Assembly: GCA_029959085.1 (NCBI GenBank)
Contig: JARWIR010000002.1
Span: 32,699,733-32,763,732, forward strand
Reading direction: 5' to 3'
DNA from: Nemophila menziesii
Taxonomy: Eukaryota; Streptophyta; Magnoliopsida; Boraginales; Hydrophyllaceae
DNA: 64,000 nt
Numbering within the stretch: the stretch's first letter is position 1; every line of letters starts with the position of its first letter. The notes below the pieces were generated by a model. The model was given only the letters and a program-made list of their open reading frames with translations, searched no databases and was not told the DNA's origin. The position numbers and the translations under genes were made by a program. Shown here piece after piece: positions 11,111 to 20,930 of the stretch.

Positions 11111-11539
11111 TGCGGGTTAAAACTTATAAAAGGAGGATATTAGGTATAATTCCGAATTTATTAAACCTCAAGCCTCTCTTTCTTCTCCAACCCTCTCCCA
11201 ACTCCATTAAAGCTCATATAAACCTTCACCAATCATCAAAACACTACCCAATCATCAAGAAAAGCACATCAAATCTTCTCTCCACTCATTACAAAGAAGA
11301 TTCAAGCACCCAATTCTCACCAAACACATTAACTTGAAGAATCAAGAGCTTAAACTTTCACAATTCGTCCTACAATTTCTTAAATCCAAGCCAATCCATC
11401 AAGAATTCACCTTACCCACATAGAGATTCATCATCAATTCACCTTTCCTAAACCAAATCAAGCTTGTTCAACCAAAAATTCACAAGTTCAAAATTCAAGA
11501 GTTGTTAAAGCTTTGAGTTGGGGTGGGGGTCAATTGAAG
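11111..11539 (+). other. Leader between palindrome array and ORF3, element B
   Basis: About 430 bp, C/A/T-rich, with no convincing gene. The stretch CCTCTCTTTCTTCTCCAACC... followed by ACTCCATTAAAGCTC and AAAACACTACCCAATCA recurs ahead of ORF3 in E (20990-21080) and inverted in F, G and N. It is a conserved ORF3 leader. Confidence 0.6.
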
Positions 11540-12748
11540 ATGACTAATAGAACAGAAATATTAGCTAACAAGAGGGAGGTGAAGAAAAACAAGGTATTGG
11601 TTTCAATTGAGAAGAAATCAAATAACAAAGGTTCTAGTTCTAAAGCTAAGGGTAAAAATGATGTTGAAGATGGAGGTAAGCTAGCTATGTTTGATCGTAA
11701 TGGTAAAAGGCTTTACTTTTATGCAAAAGAGAAAACACAACCTCCACCCTTAAAAGGTCCTACACCCAAGGAAAAAGAGGAAGCTTCAAAGGCCTTGAAA
11801 GCTTCTGCAGAAAAACAATTAAAAGAGCTACCTTTTGCTTATGAGAAAGTATTCAAGGAAGAAGTTGGTACAGGAGAGTACAAGAGATTCTTAGAGCTTG
11901 GTGCAAAATTGGGCTGGTCTACGTTCATGGTAAGACGTTCTGAATTATGTCATGAGTTAGTTTTGGAATTCTATTTAGGCCTCTTTAGCCGAGATAGTAA
12001 AGGTTGTGTTCCGATTAGAGTAAAGTTAGTTCCTTTCACAGTTAATGAGATTAGGAACCACTTCAAGTTTAAGAAATTAATTGGATATTGCAAGTATGAT
12101 GAAGCGGTTGCTAAATGAAAAATCTTTGATGAGGAATTACTTATTGAGCATGTTTTAGACAAGGAGAAAGTGCAATCACATAAGGGAGAATTGATGGAAC
12201 CTTGGCCTTACAAATATCTTCAACTGGATGTGAGAGTCTGGCACAATTTCCTTATTCCTAATGTCTTTGGAAACACACGAACTTTGGATGTGACTAAAAA
12301 GAACGCTCTACTTTTAGATTGTATTTTGAGAGGAGAAGAAGTAGATGTGGCACAGTTGATCTATGAGGAGGTGATGCGATTTTCGGTCTCTCCTAAATCA
12401 GTTTATAATGTTAAATTACCCACCATGATCACGTGTCTTGTGCGAAAAGCGAATGTTACATTGGGTGAAGAAGAGAAACTCGAGTTTAAGGAAACTTATA
12501 TTGATAATGCTTGGATCAAGGATATCTTTCGAAGAGCAGGTTCTACGCAAGTCTCGAAAGAAGAAAAGGAGCAAAGTTGGCAAGAGAAGATGGAGGAGCG
12601 TTTAAACAAATTCGAAGCAGCTCAAACTTCTTTAGTCAATGATGTGGCACAAATCAACGCTAATCAAGTGCACATCATGAAACTCCTTGAGCAATTAACG
12701 AAAGATCCAGCAAATCCGACCTTGGATGTCAATGATGCGAGGCAATAA
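11540..12748 (+). pseudogene. Element B ORF3 (plant transposon-associated protein), one stop codon
   Basis: A 402-codon frame interrupted only by a TGA at 12116-12118; translation after it continues in the same frame. The start MTNRTE matches the ORF3 starts of K, N, F and G. The order is a Lys/Ser-rich basic N-terminus (about residues 1-60), a Pro-rich hinge, then a globular domain with ELPFAYEKVF, LGWSTFMVRRSELCHEL and EFYLGLFSRDSKGCVPIR. After the stop come PWPYKYLQLDVRVWHNFLIPN, an acidic region and a C-terminal coiled coil (EKMEERLNKFEAAQTSL). This looks like the 'putative plant transposon protein' domain family common in plant Athila elements (family assignment from memory). The biochemical role is not known; it occupies the envelope-like position, but I see no signal peptide or membrane segment. 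Confidence 0.8.
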
Positions 12749-14317
12749 GCCTCGAGAGTATGTTCTCTTTCTTCCTTACCATTTCTGTAAATGCATTTAT
12801 CTGCTAATTTTAATTTCTGTTTCGAGTCGTGGGGACACGGCTCATTTTTGGGTTGGGGGTGTGGGGATTCATTGTCTCTCATCTCCATTTTTCTGTTTTT
12901 AGGTAGAAATTAAAATTTTTGATACATGAGAATTAGATGTAGAGTGTGTTTAATAGCTTGAAAGCATAAGCTCAGTGAATTAATGATAATAAGTAGTATG
13001 TTTATGAGGTATGTTATTTGTATGCTTTGAGTATTTGCAGGAAAACACACGTTGATAGTAAAGAAAAGATTAGTGAGCAATGCGATAGAAAGTATGTTCG
13101 ATCTCAGGGAACCTTGAGAAGTGTGTAGGCCGTGAGATCCAAGCTAGTTGACAAACCCATTTGATGAAAGTGCTAAAGGTAAGAAAATAAAGAAATTGCA
13201 TAGTGTAGAAAGTGATTAAGGCGGTTCTTTCATATTTGAAGCCACTTGAAGCCTTTTTATACCTTCTCACCTTGTTATTTTGATTTTATATGCTATATCC
13301 TTCTTAGCCCCTTCTAGCCTTTCTAAAGCGTTTTATTGAAACACGTTATAAGCCATATCCCTTTAGATTATAGGACTTTTCCACATGACCCGCACTCGAA
13401 TCGCGATGCATAGACAGTTGTTTTAGAGCTTGAGTTTGGGGTGGTGGGTCCACCATTATGGGAATTGTTATTGGGATGGGATTTTTGAGCTTATTAATTG
13501 TGCTTTGTTCTTTATATTGATGATGATTCACAGATTTTTATTGTAACCCTTTGCCGGGGTAATAGTGAATGAAAAAGAAGCTACGAGCTAAATTTGCCAA
13601 CAAGGGCATAAAAAGAAAAATATATATATGAGAAAATAGCGTGATATATCAACATTAAAAGAGAGTCATGGCTATAACAAAAGAAAAAAAATTGATATGA
13701 AAAATATATATTCGGACCGGCAAAGTGGATTTTTATGTGAACATCTTAGGCTTTAATTGGGTTATTGGGGATGCGAAATTGTGCATCAAGGAATTAATTG
13801 GGTTGAGTGAGAAACGTTTTATGAGAGTAACTCAAGCTATAGGGCGATTCGTTGATGGCTAGTGAGGAGAGAGCCAAAAGCTCACTCTAAATTATCCAAA
13901 TATACTATCATACCGTCCCTAAGCCTAAATTACAACCTTAAATACCTTTTGATTCTTTGCTATGTAATCAAGAAGTGATTGAGCCATTAGAGAATAGTTA
14001 GGTGGATCTTTAAATACTAGTGAAGTTCGAGGAACAATCTATAGCTTTCTTGGGGAACTGAGTAAAGTCCCAATCCTTCTTACATTGCGAAACTAATCTG
14101 ATCTTGAATTCAAGCCGTGTTGATTGTGGATATGAGAAGTGTACAGGTATGTAGTTTATGAATATTATTTCATGAAATTTTTTGAGTTGTTGCTTTAGGT
14201 TTATTCTATATATTCTGCTATGTTCTTCCCACTGTGTTGAAAATTCCATAAGTGTGTATTTATAGACTTCCCTTTGTTTTTATCTTTATTGTATCGGGAC
14301 GATACAACTTTGAGTTG
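12749..14317 (+). other. 3' untranslated region of element B
   Basis: About 1.57 kb without a supported gene; the ORFs in it are short and lie on the wrong strand. The same sequence, at clear similarity, is found downstream of ORF3 in C (16110-17658), E (21465-23042), F (25406-26460, inverted) and G (44173-45755, inverted). It contains a short TA run (near 13620) that expands in other copies, and ends in a purine-rich tract, TTGAGTTGGG, directly before the 3' LTR. Confidence 0.75.
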
Positions 14318-15852
14318 GGATGTCTCCTCATTTGTGATAGATTTATGTTAGGATGAGACATCATTTTTAGTGATTTAGAAGTCATAATAGTCGATTTTCT
14401 TGAGAAATAGTGCACTTTCTTATTTTGAGTCTTGATTTAGTAAAATAATTTTTTTAGACCATATTGGGTTTAATTATTTATTTAGTGTGAAGTTTTAAAG
14501 ATAATTATGGAGATTAATTAGAGTCCAAGTCAAAGATTACAAGATATGGAAAGAGATAATCATGGAAATTGGAGATAAAGGAAAGAAAAGCTAAAAACAT
14601 AAAAAAGGAAAACCTGCCTTAATCCTGAATTTCTGCACCTACGACCACAAATCAGCTTATATCTCATAAACGGTGTGGAATTTGGAGAAACGGTCAAGAG
14701 CAAAGTTGAAGATCTTTCCGAGACTATGAATTTGGTATATTCATACACATCAAACGAATGAAAACTGAAGCTTCTAGGACCAAAAGAAAAACGGGCCTGA
14801 TTGCATGTTTTTAGGGTTACGAATTTGAGTTGGGCTTGGAGTCCATTACTTAACCTCTCCTTCAAGAAAACGAATTAGGTCTTCTATACACCTATAAATA
14901 CACCCTTATATCCCTTGTAAATCATCCTTGCCTCATAGTAATTAGTTCTTAAGGTTTTATTCTTCCAAGTTATTGTAGAGAGCAAGATGATGTCTTTTAT
15001 TATTTCTTTTAGTTTATTTCCTTCAGGTATGAACTAAACTCCCCATAGCTTGGGTTTTGCATCATGTATAATCTATGAATTCTAATTTCTTTCTATATAA
15101 GTTTCTTTGGGAATTACATGTTTTAATCTGATATTAGCTTCTTACCTTTATATTTGTTTATGTGTTTTGATTTATTGCCTGTCCTAGAACTGATCACTTT
15201 AGGCTTTCTTAATAGTAATTAGATGATCACCTTAGCTGGGTGTCTAATTATTGAAACACCACATAACGTCTAGTGTCGATATTAGTCCTGACAACACTGA
15301 TTCTAACTAGATAGTCAGTAGGGTATGATTTAATAACTATCACCATGTATGGAAATTGATTGCTTAGGGCCTTGGTAGCGCTTGATAACCCTATTTGAAC
15401 CAGCCTCGTGGTGTGTCCGTAGCCCCCTTAGTCGCTCTCAAGGTCTAAGGAATGGGAATTTAGAATCCTGACTAAGTATACAAGAGCTAATGTTCTCCCT
15501 TTTTAACTAGATTTAATAGAAAGAATTTGAAGGATTAGTGCATACTAGCAAAACCTAAGCTATATTTCTCATCTCATATTCTTCGTATTTTATTTTATTG
15601 TCTTTATTTTCTTAGTTTTAATTAGCTATTTTTGAATTCACTCTCTATTTATTTTCTGTCTTTTAATTAATTATTGCTTACTATTGCTACCCATTCGACT
15701 AGCACACTAAGTCCCTGAGAACGAACTCAACTTATCAACTAAAACTTGCATACGACCTGTAATACTTGCAGTACTGTGCCTGTCTAGGGTGAGAGTGTGT
15801 AGTTTTCTAGACTTAATTTTATCTTATTTTTATCACACCCTAGGCGACACCA
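14318..15852 (+). repeat. 3' LTR of element B
   Basis: Pairs with 8159-9696. The LTR/polypurine border is damaged: other elements read GAGTTGGGGGTCT-TGATGTC, but here GAGTTGGG joins ATGTCTCC, so a few bases including the initial T are missing. It ends in CGACACCA followed by the duplication AGAAC. Confidence 0.92.
14891..14903 (+). promoter_or_regulatory. Candidate TATA box in B-type LTR
   Basis: CCTATAAATACAC lies about 575 bp into the LTR. It is identical at the same place in LTR M (52481), K (41439) and the inverted LTR of G (43593-43606), which fits a conserved promoter core. Confidence 0.55.
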
Positions 15853-16020
15853 AGAACGGAGAAATGATTATGTGTATCCAAGATGAGAAGGTAAAGTTCA
15901 ACGTGTTTAGGCCAATAAAGTTTCCGGATTCCAAGGAGGATTGCTTCCGGTTAGATGTAATTGGACAGGTACAAAAAGAGCCAACTAAGGTTGTGGAAAC
16001 CTTAGGAATGGGGGAGAGAT
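15853..16020 (+). pseudogene. pol: Element C pol fragment (protease), right piece
   Basis: This continues the frame broken at 8158: GEMIMCIQDEKVKFNVF, RPIKFPDSKEDCFRLDV, closely matching the same place in A (SELTMRIQDEEVKFNVF) and K. The frame ends at 16020 after about 20 unrelated residues. The rest of pol, the spacer and ORF3 are absent, and 3' UTR sequence starts about 90 bp later, so C suffered a large internal deletion. Confidence 0.85.
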
Positions 16021-16909
16021 AGCTAAGAAAGAAACCACCGAATAAAGCTCCTCCATATCCTAAGGAAAGTTCACACCATGAACATTCTATTACTTGCGGT
16101 ATATGGCGATTAGTTGTCCCTCATCTCCATTTTATGTGATTCACTGTTTTTTAGAGAAATTTGAAATTTTTAAGAGATGCATTAGATGTAGAGTGTGTTT
16201 AATAGATTGAAAGCATAAGCTTAGTAAATTAATGATAGAAATTAGTATGTTAATGAGCTTCTTTATTTTGCATGCTTTGAGTATTTGCAGGAAAACGCAC
16301 ATTGATAGTAAAGAAAAGATTAGTTAGCAATGCGATAGAAAGTATATTCGATCTCAGGGAGCCTTGAGTGGTGTGTAGACCGTGAGACCCAAGCTAGTTG
16401 ATAAACCCATTTAATGAATGTGCTAAAGGTAAGAGAATGATGAAATTGCATAGTTTAGAAAGTGATTAAGGCGGTTCTTTCATAAGCCCCTTGTTGCCTT
16501 TTAGCTCCCTGTCCATTTATTATATTATATATCCTTCTCAGCCCCTTCTAGCCTTTCTAAAGCCTTTTTATTAGCCACATTATAAGCCATATGCCTTTAG
16601 ATTATAGGACTTTTCTATATGATCCGCACTCGAATCACGATACATTGATAGTTGTTTTAGAGCTTGAGTTTGGGGTGGTGGGTCCAACATAATGGGAAAT
16701 ATTATTGGGTTGGGATTTTTTAGCTTTTTAATTGTGCTTTGTTCTATATTTTGATGATGATTCACATGTTTATTATATTATAACCCTTTGCCGGGGTAAG
16801 AGTAAATGAAAAAGGCTGAAAAGCATGAAAAAAAAGAAAAAAATAGCATGATATCTCAACATCAAAAAGAGAGTCATAGCTTTACAAAATAAAAAAATTG
16901 ATATGATAA

Positions 16910-16943
<34 letters not shown>

Positions 16944-17658
16944 ACAGGCAAAGTGGAATTTTTATGTGAACATCTTTATGCTTTAATTGGGTTATTGGGG
17001 ATGCTAACTAGTGCATCAAGGAATTCATTGGGTTGAGTGAGAATGATTTATAAGAGTAACTCAAGCTCTAGGGAGATTAGTTCATGGCTAGTGAGGAGAG
17101 AGCCAAAAGCTCACTCTAAATTATCCAAATATACTTATCATACCGTCCCTAAGCCAACATTACAACCCTAAAGACCTTTTGATTCTTTGCTATGTAATCT
17201 AAAAGTGATTGAGCCATTAGAGAGTAGTTTAGTGGATCTTTGGATACTAGTGAAGTTCGATGAACAATCTATAGCCTCCTTGGTAAACTGAGTAAAGATC
17301 CTCTCCTTCTTACATTGCGAAGCTAATCCAATCTTGAATTCAAGCCGTGTTGATTGTAGATATGACAAGTGTGCAGGTATGCAGTTTGTAAATATTGAGT
17401 AAAGATCCTCCTTCTTACATTGCGAAGCTAATCCAATCTTGAATTCAAGCCGTGTTGATTGTAGATATGACAAGTGTGCAGGTATGCAGTTTGTAAATAT
17501 TATTACATGAAATTTTCTAAGTAGTTGCTCTGAGTTATCTATACATTCTGCTATCTTCTTTACCGCTGTGCTTAATTGACTTAGCTGATATTTTAGCGAC
17601 TTCCCTATGTTCTTAATTCTTATTGTATTGGGACGATACAACTTTGAGTTGGGGGTCT
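16021..17658 (+). other. 3' UTR of element C with polypurine tract
   Basis: After about 90 bp of unplaced sequence (CCACCGAATAAAGCTCC...), homology to the 3' UTR of B begins at about 16110. It carries a TA microsatellite at 16912-16941 and a 107-bp direct duplication (17290-17501). It ends in the polypurine tract GAGTTGGGGGTCT (17646-17658). No gene is supported; a minus-strand ORF across 17168-17641 only reflects the duplication. Confidence 0.75.
17290..17501 (+). repeat. Tandem duplication of about 107 bp
   Basis: Two adjacent copies (17290-17396 and 17397-17501) differ by a 2-bp deletion. Each runs from GAGTAAAGATCC to GTTTGTAAATATT. The homologous 3' UTRs of B, E and G have a single copy, so it is private to C. 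Confidence 0.9.
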
Positions 17659-19231
17659 TGATGTCTCCCTAATTGTTCTAAATATAAGCCCTTACGAGAC
17701 ATCATTTTAGGTAGAAAATGGTCTTTTTATATTTACTTTTGTGCTTAATTCGTAATATTCCTATTTCTTGTCTCGATTTGATGAATTATTATTTTTAGAG
17801 CATATTTGGTTTAATTTTTGTTTTAATGTGAAGTTTTAAAGACATATAGGAATAAATTAGATGCCAAATAAATTCTAAGAAGATAAAAGAAGATTTTGAA
17901 GCAATCAGGAGATAAACGAAGGAAAAGATAAACTAGGAAAGGAAAAGTTGCCAAAAATAAATTTGAATTTCACCAGCTTCATCCACAAAAGTGATCATAA
18001 CTCACGATTGGCTAGGAATTTGGAAGAATGGTCTGAAGGAAAGTTGTAGAGCTTTCCGAGACAATCAGTTTCGATATAAAGAACATGTTAATTGGAGTTG
18101 AAATGAAAAAGTTACGACCAAAACAAGACATCAACAGTTTCTTACCTTTTCAATATTTTAGGGTTATGAATTTGAGTTGGGCTTTGACTCTTTTACTTGA
18201 CCCCTACTCCAAGATGTCGACCTAACACCTATATATACCAGTTCTAAACCTTAGAAAATCATCCCTTGGCTGCATAAGCTTAATATACATACAAAATTTA
18301 TTATAGAAGCAATCAAGAGGATCTAGAGGAGGAAGAAGCAAGAGCTAGAGTTTAATTACATCAATTCTACACTTCTCTATCTCTATTCTTTGGGTAAATT
18401 AGTATAAAATCTATTTTGTCTAAGAGGTATTTTTAAACTATTTATTCAAGTGTTTAGTATGCATAATATCTCTTTAGGATTGTAATTATATGAATCATTG
18501 ATTATTGTTTTTCTGTTTTAGTTTGAATCTAGAATTTTAGTATTTAATTGAATTGGTTCTTAATTTCCATTGACTATATTTTTGTGCTTTTTTACTATCA
18601 TTGACGTCGCGAATCAAAGTTGGTTTTAGTAATTAGGCTATTCACTTAGTGTCGAGTGATCATCCGACAGGGGGGGGGGGGGGGTCTAATTATAGAACTA
18701 GAATATAGACGTGTGGTGTCCGTTATTGACTGATATGCTTGACTAACCACGTAGCCAATTGGGTATAAATCTTAATCATCTGAACGTAGCTTATAATCGC
18801 CCTGACGAGGTTAGTAATACGTAAGGGTAGCTCCTAAGTCCACCCTGATGGGGTTAGGAGATTATAGAGTCCTGACTATTGTAAAATTTCCCATTCACCC
18901 TTATTCTTAGTAATCATAAATTCAATAGGATAGATTCATACTTGCATCTCCTTATCTTATTTGCATAATTTTTTATTATTTATTACTAATTTTATTAGTT
19001 ATTTAATTAGAAAACAAAATCCTTTGCTGCTTATCTTTGTAACTAAGACAATTAAAACTATCTATTCTAATATTGAACACGAATTTAGAATAACTACTTA
19101 AATCCTTGTGGAGACGATAATCCCGACTTACTTATCTATTATTACTTGGGACGACCCGTACACCTGCGGTTTGTGGATCCTTTATTATATTACGTTTATT
19201 GCATTATTTTGTAACACACCAAGACCCATCA
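17659..19231 (+). repeat. LTR shared by elements C and E
   Basis: 1573 bp, TGATGTCTCCC...CCCATCA. It is preceded by the polypurine tract of C, so it is the 3' LTR of C. It is followed by internal sequence of E, for which it takes the place of the 5' LTR. It contains a run of 15 G (18670-18684). Its length equals that of the right LTR of E once the LINE there is removed. Confidence 0.85.
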
Positions 19232-19345
19232 AATTTTTGTGGGGATTCGTTGTCCCTTATCTAAATTTTATGTGATTTACTGTTTTTTAAGAGAAATTTA
19301 AATTTTTTAAGAGATGGATTAGATGTAGAGTGTGTTTATGAAGAT
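19232..19345 (+). other. Chimeric junction after the C/E LTR
   Basis: AATTTTTG, where a primer-binding site should begin, runs directly into GTGGGGATTCGTTG, a 3' UTR sequence also present at 21590. This holds for about 100 bp before the reading frame at 19346 starts. The primer-binding site and 5' leader are lost. Confidence 0.65.
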
Positions 19346-20230
19346 GTGTTCAAGAAGTTGGAGGACTCCCTCAATCGTTTCGTTAAGGCTACGATGGATA
19401 ATGTAGTAAAGAGTGAGGCGGAAAGCGATGTTGCCATATCATTAGTGCAAGACATGCAACAACTCTATCAATTGATGGAGCAACGATTGATGCAACTCAC
19501 AGAAACAATTGAGAGGCTACAACAAGTACCATCTATGCAAACTTGCCAAGGTACAAATATTAATCATAAGGCCAGTCAGAATAGCGATGATCAGTTCGAT
19601 GTAGTTGAAGAGTTTAGCCTTCAAGAAGAGAAGAAAGTGGAATCGCCACAAGTTACACCTAGTGAACTAGAGATTCCAACAATAGAAGAATCAACCACGC
19701 TAAGCATAGTTGAGACAATTGTTGATAATCGAGTCGAAGTTGAAATTAAACCTTGTGAAGGGAAGATTACATCCATGGAAAACGCAGCCAAACCATGTTT
19801 AGAAGAATCAAATATTGAAACCTTGGTTATAAAAGAGACAGAATAAGAAGATACTAGGATGGATTCGCCACCTAGTACTCCATTGATTTCACCACCCAAT
19901 CCAATGAAGACAAATCATTCAAATGGTGACATCAATAAAGCATTTGTAGAGGCATGCAAAGGAGACAAAACCTACAACCAAATTCTTGAAGGTGATACAG
20001 AAGAACTCACACCGCAACAAGTATTCACAGAAGCTATTTCAGAAAAAAATGAGAATGCGAGTGTAGCGGCCGAGGTTGAATACGTGGCCTTCATAACAAA
20101 AGAAAAGTCTGAAACATCCCTTGTTGAGGACAAAAAGATAGAGGAGGTACTACTTGAGTTCCCCATTGTTCCAGAAGTGTCTAAAGAGGTTAAAAAGAAG
20201 GACCACCACTATGAACCCGTGAAGATGTGA
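19346..20230 (+). pseudogene. Element E Gag-linker reading frame (one stop)
   Basis: 295 codons in one frame with a single TAA at 19844-19846. The N-terminal part is a predicted coiled coil (MQQLYQLMEQRLMQLTETIERLQQ). The middle is acidic and Glu/Val/Ile-rich. Near the C-terminus FVEACKGDKTYNQIL then LTPQQVF matches FVEAYTPEKINAQIL and LTPQQVF in the linkers of G and F. It therefore corresponds to the segment between zinc knuckle and protease of those elements, but it is followed directly by the integrase-tail module with no protease. No enzyme motif is present, and its role is unknown. Confidence 0.65.
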
Positions 20231-20465
20231 GCTAAAAATGAGTTTGGGGTTGGAACCACGGTTGCTTGGAAGGCCTCTAAACAAGAGAATAGGCCACGAG
20301 GTTTCATATAAACGTGGATGGGGCCATTTACTCGAGTGGTGACAACAAAATTAATAGAGATATAACCTTCGAGAGGTCAAAGGCTGCTAAATGTAGACAT
20401 ACATAACCTCACCCACTGCTGGGGAGGATACATACTCAAGGGATAATGGAGGTAACATGCCAATC
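20231..20465 (+). pseudogene. Integrase-tail (GPF/Y-like) remnant, element E
   Basis: It reads NEFGVGTTVAWKASKQENRPRG, TWMGPFTRVVTTKLIEI and HNLTHCWGGYI with two stops. It aligns with the intact version in G. The GPF core and the HSLTHCWGG end show it derives from the C-terminal module of a Ty3/gypsy integrase. Confidence 0.7.
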
Positions 20466-20472
20466 TTTAAAT

Positions 20473-20505
20473 GACGTTAAATAAAAGTGCTCTTGGGAGA
20501 CACCC
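20473..20505 (+). other. Conserved post-gene motif of element E
   Basis: GACGTTAAATAAAAGTG, then GGGAGACACCC, directly after the integrase-tail remnant, as in the other elements. Confidence 0.65.
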
Positions 20506-20669
20506 TAAGTTTAAATTGCTTTATTAGTTTAGTTTTTTTTGTAGTGTGTATTAATTAGTTTACTTATTTTTTAGTTGATATTGCGTATTTGAGAAAGGTA
20601 TTAGTGTTTTTGATGTTTAGGTACTAAGAAAATCGAGTTTGGGAGCAAAAGAAATTTTTTTGGGCAAAT

Positions 20670-20930
20670 TCTGACCCACCCGACGGCTAGCCAGTGAGAT
20701 GACCGGTATGCCGGTGGGTAAAAAACAATGGCTCGGTTTTCCAAATCAGGTTCCTTGCCGAGACGAAGAAAATAAAAAATTGGCTGACTGACACCGGTAT
20801 GCCGACGTGCAAAAAATCGTGGCACGGTACGAGGAATCGGGTTCAATGCCGAGACGAAGTTGAAAAAACCGTGTGCGCGAGTGTCGACACGGTCGGGGAC
20901 AGGTATGTAGGCGGCCGCCGCTGGAAAATA
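20670..20930 (+). repeat. Palindrome array of element E (CCGGTATGCCGG type)
   Basis: A pair CGGCTAGCCAG / CCGGTATGCCGG near 20686-20715 and a single ACCGGTATGCCGAC near 20791 are separated by a unit with TTCCTTGCCGAGACGAAGAAAA. That string recurs as TTCAATGCCGAGACGAAG. The array is shorter and more decayed than in G or K. Confidence 0.75.

Larger units (their letters stand above)
8159..15852 (+). mobile_element. Element B: non-autonomous Athila-derived LTR retrotransposon
   Basis: Complete insertion with both LTRs, flanked by the exact 5-bp duplication AGAAC (8154-8158 and 15853-15857). Removing it restores the protease frame of element C (LIDVEN then GEMIMCIQDE). Inside are a primer-binding site, a gag remnant fused directly to the short C-terminal tail HSLTRCWG, the conserved post-gene motif, a palindrome array, a nearly intact ORF3, a 1.5-kb 3' UTR and a damaged polypurine tract. 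There is no protease, reverse transcriptase, RNase H or integrase core, so it could move only with enzymes supplied by another element. The two LTRs differ at only a few percent of positions by eye, which suggests a fairly recent insertion. Confidence 0.93.

Noticed and set aside
11540..12748. ORF3 as a retroviral envelope gene
   Set aside because: The position matches an envelope-like gene, but I see no signal peptide, transmembrane segment or glycoprotein features; a plant transposon-associated domain fits better.
17168..17641. 157-residue minus-strand ORF with an internal repeat
   Set aside because: It lies antisense in the 3' UTR; its repeat is explained by the 107-bp DNA duplication, and homologous UTRs lack the frame.
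18670..18684. Run of 15 G as a regulatory G-tract
   Set aside because: The homologous LTR copy has 7 G; this is most likely homopolymer expansion or a sequencing effect.
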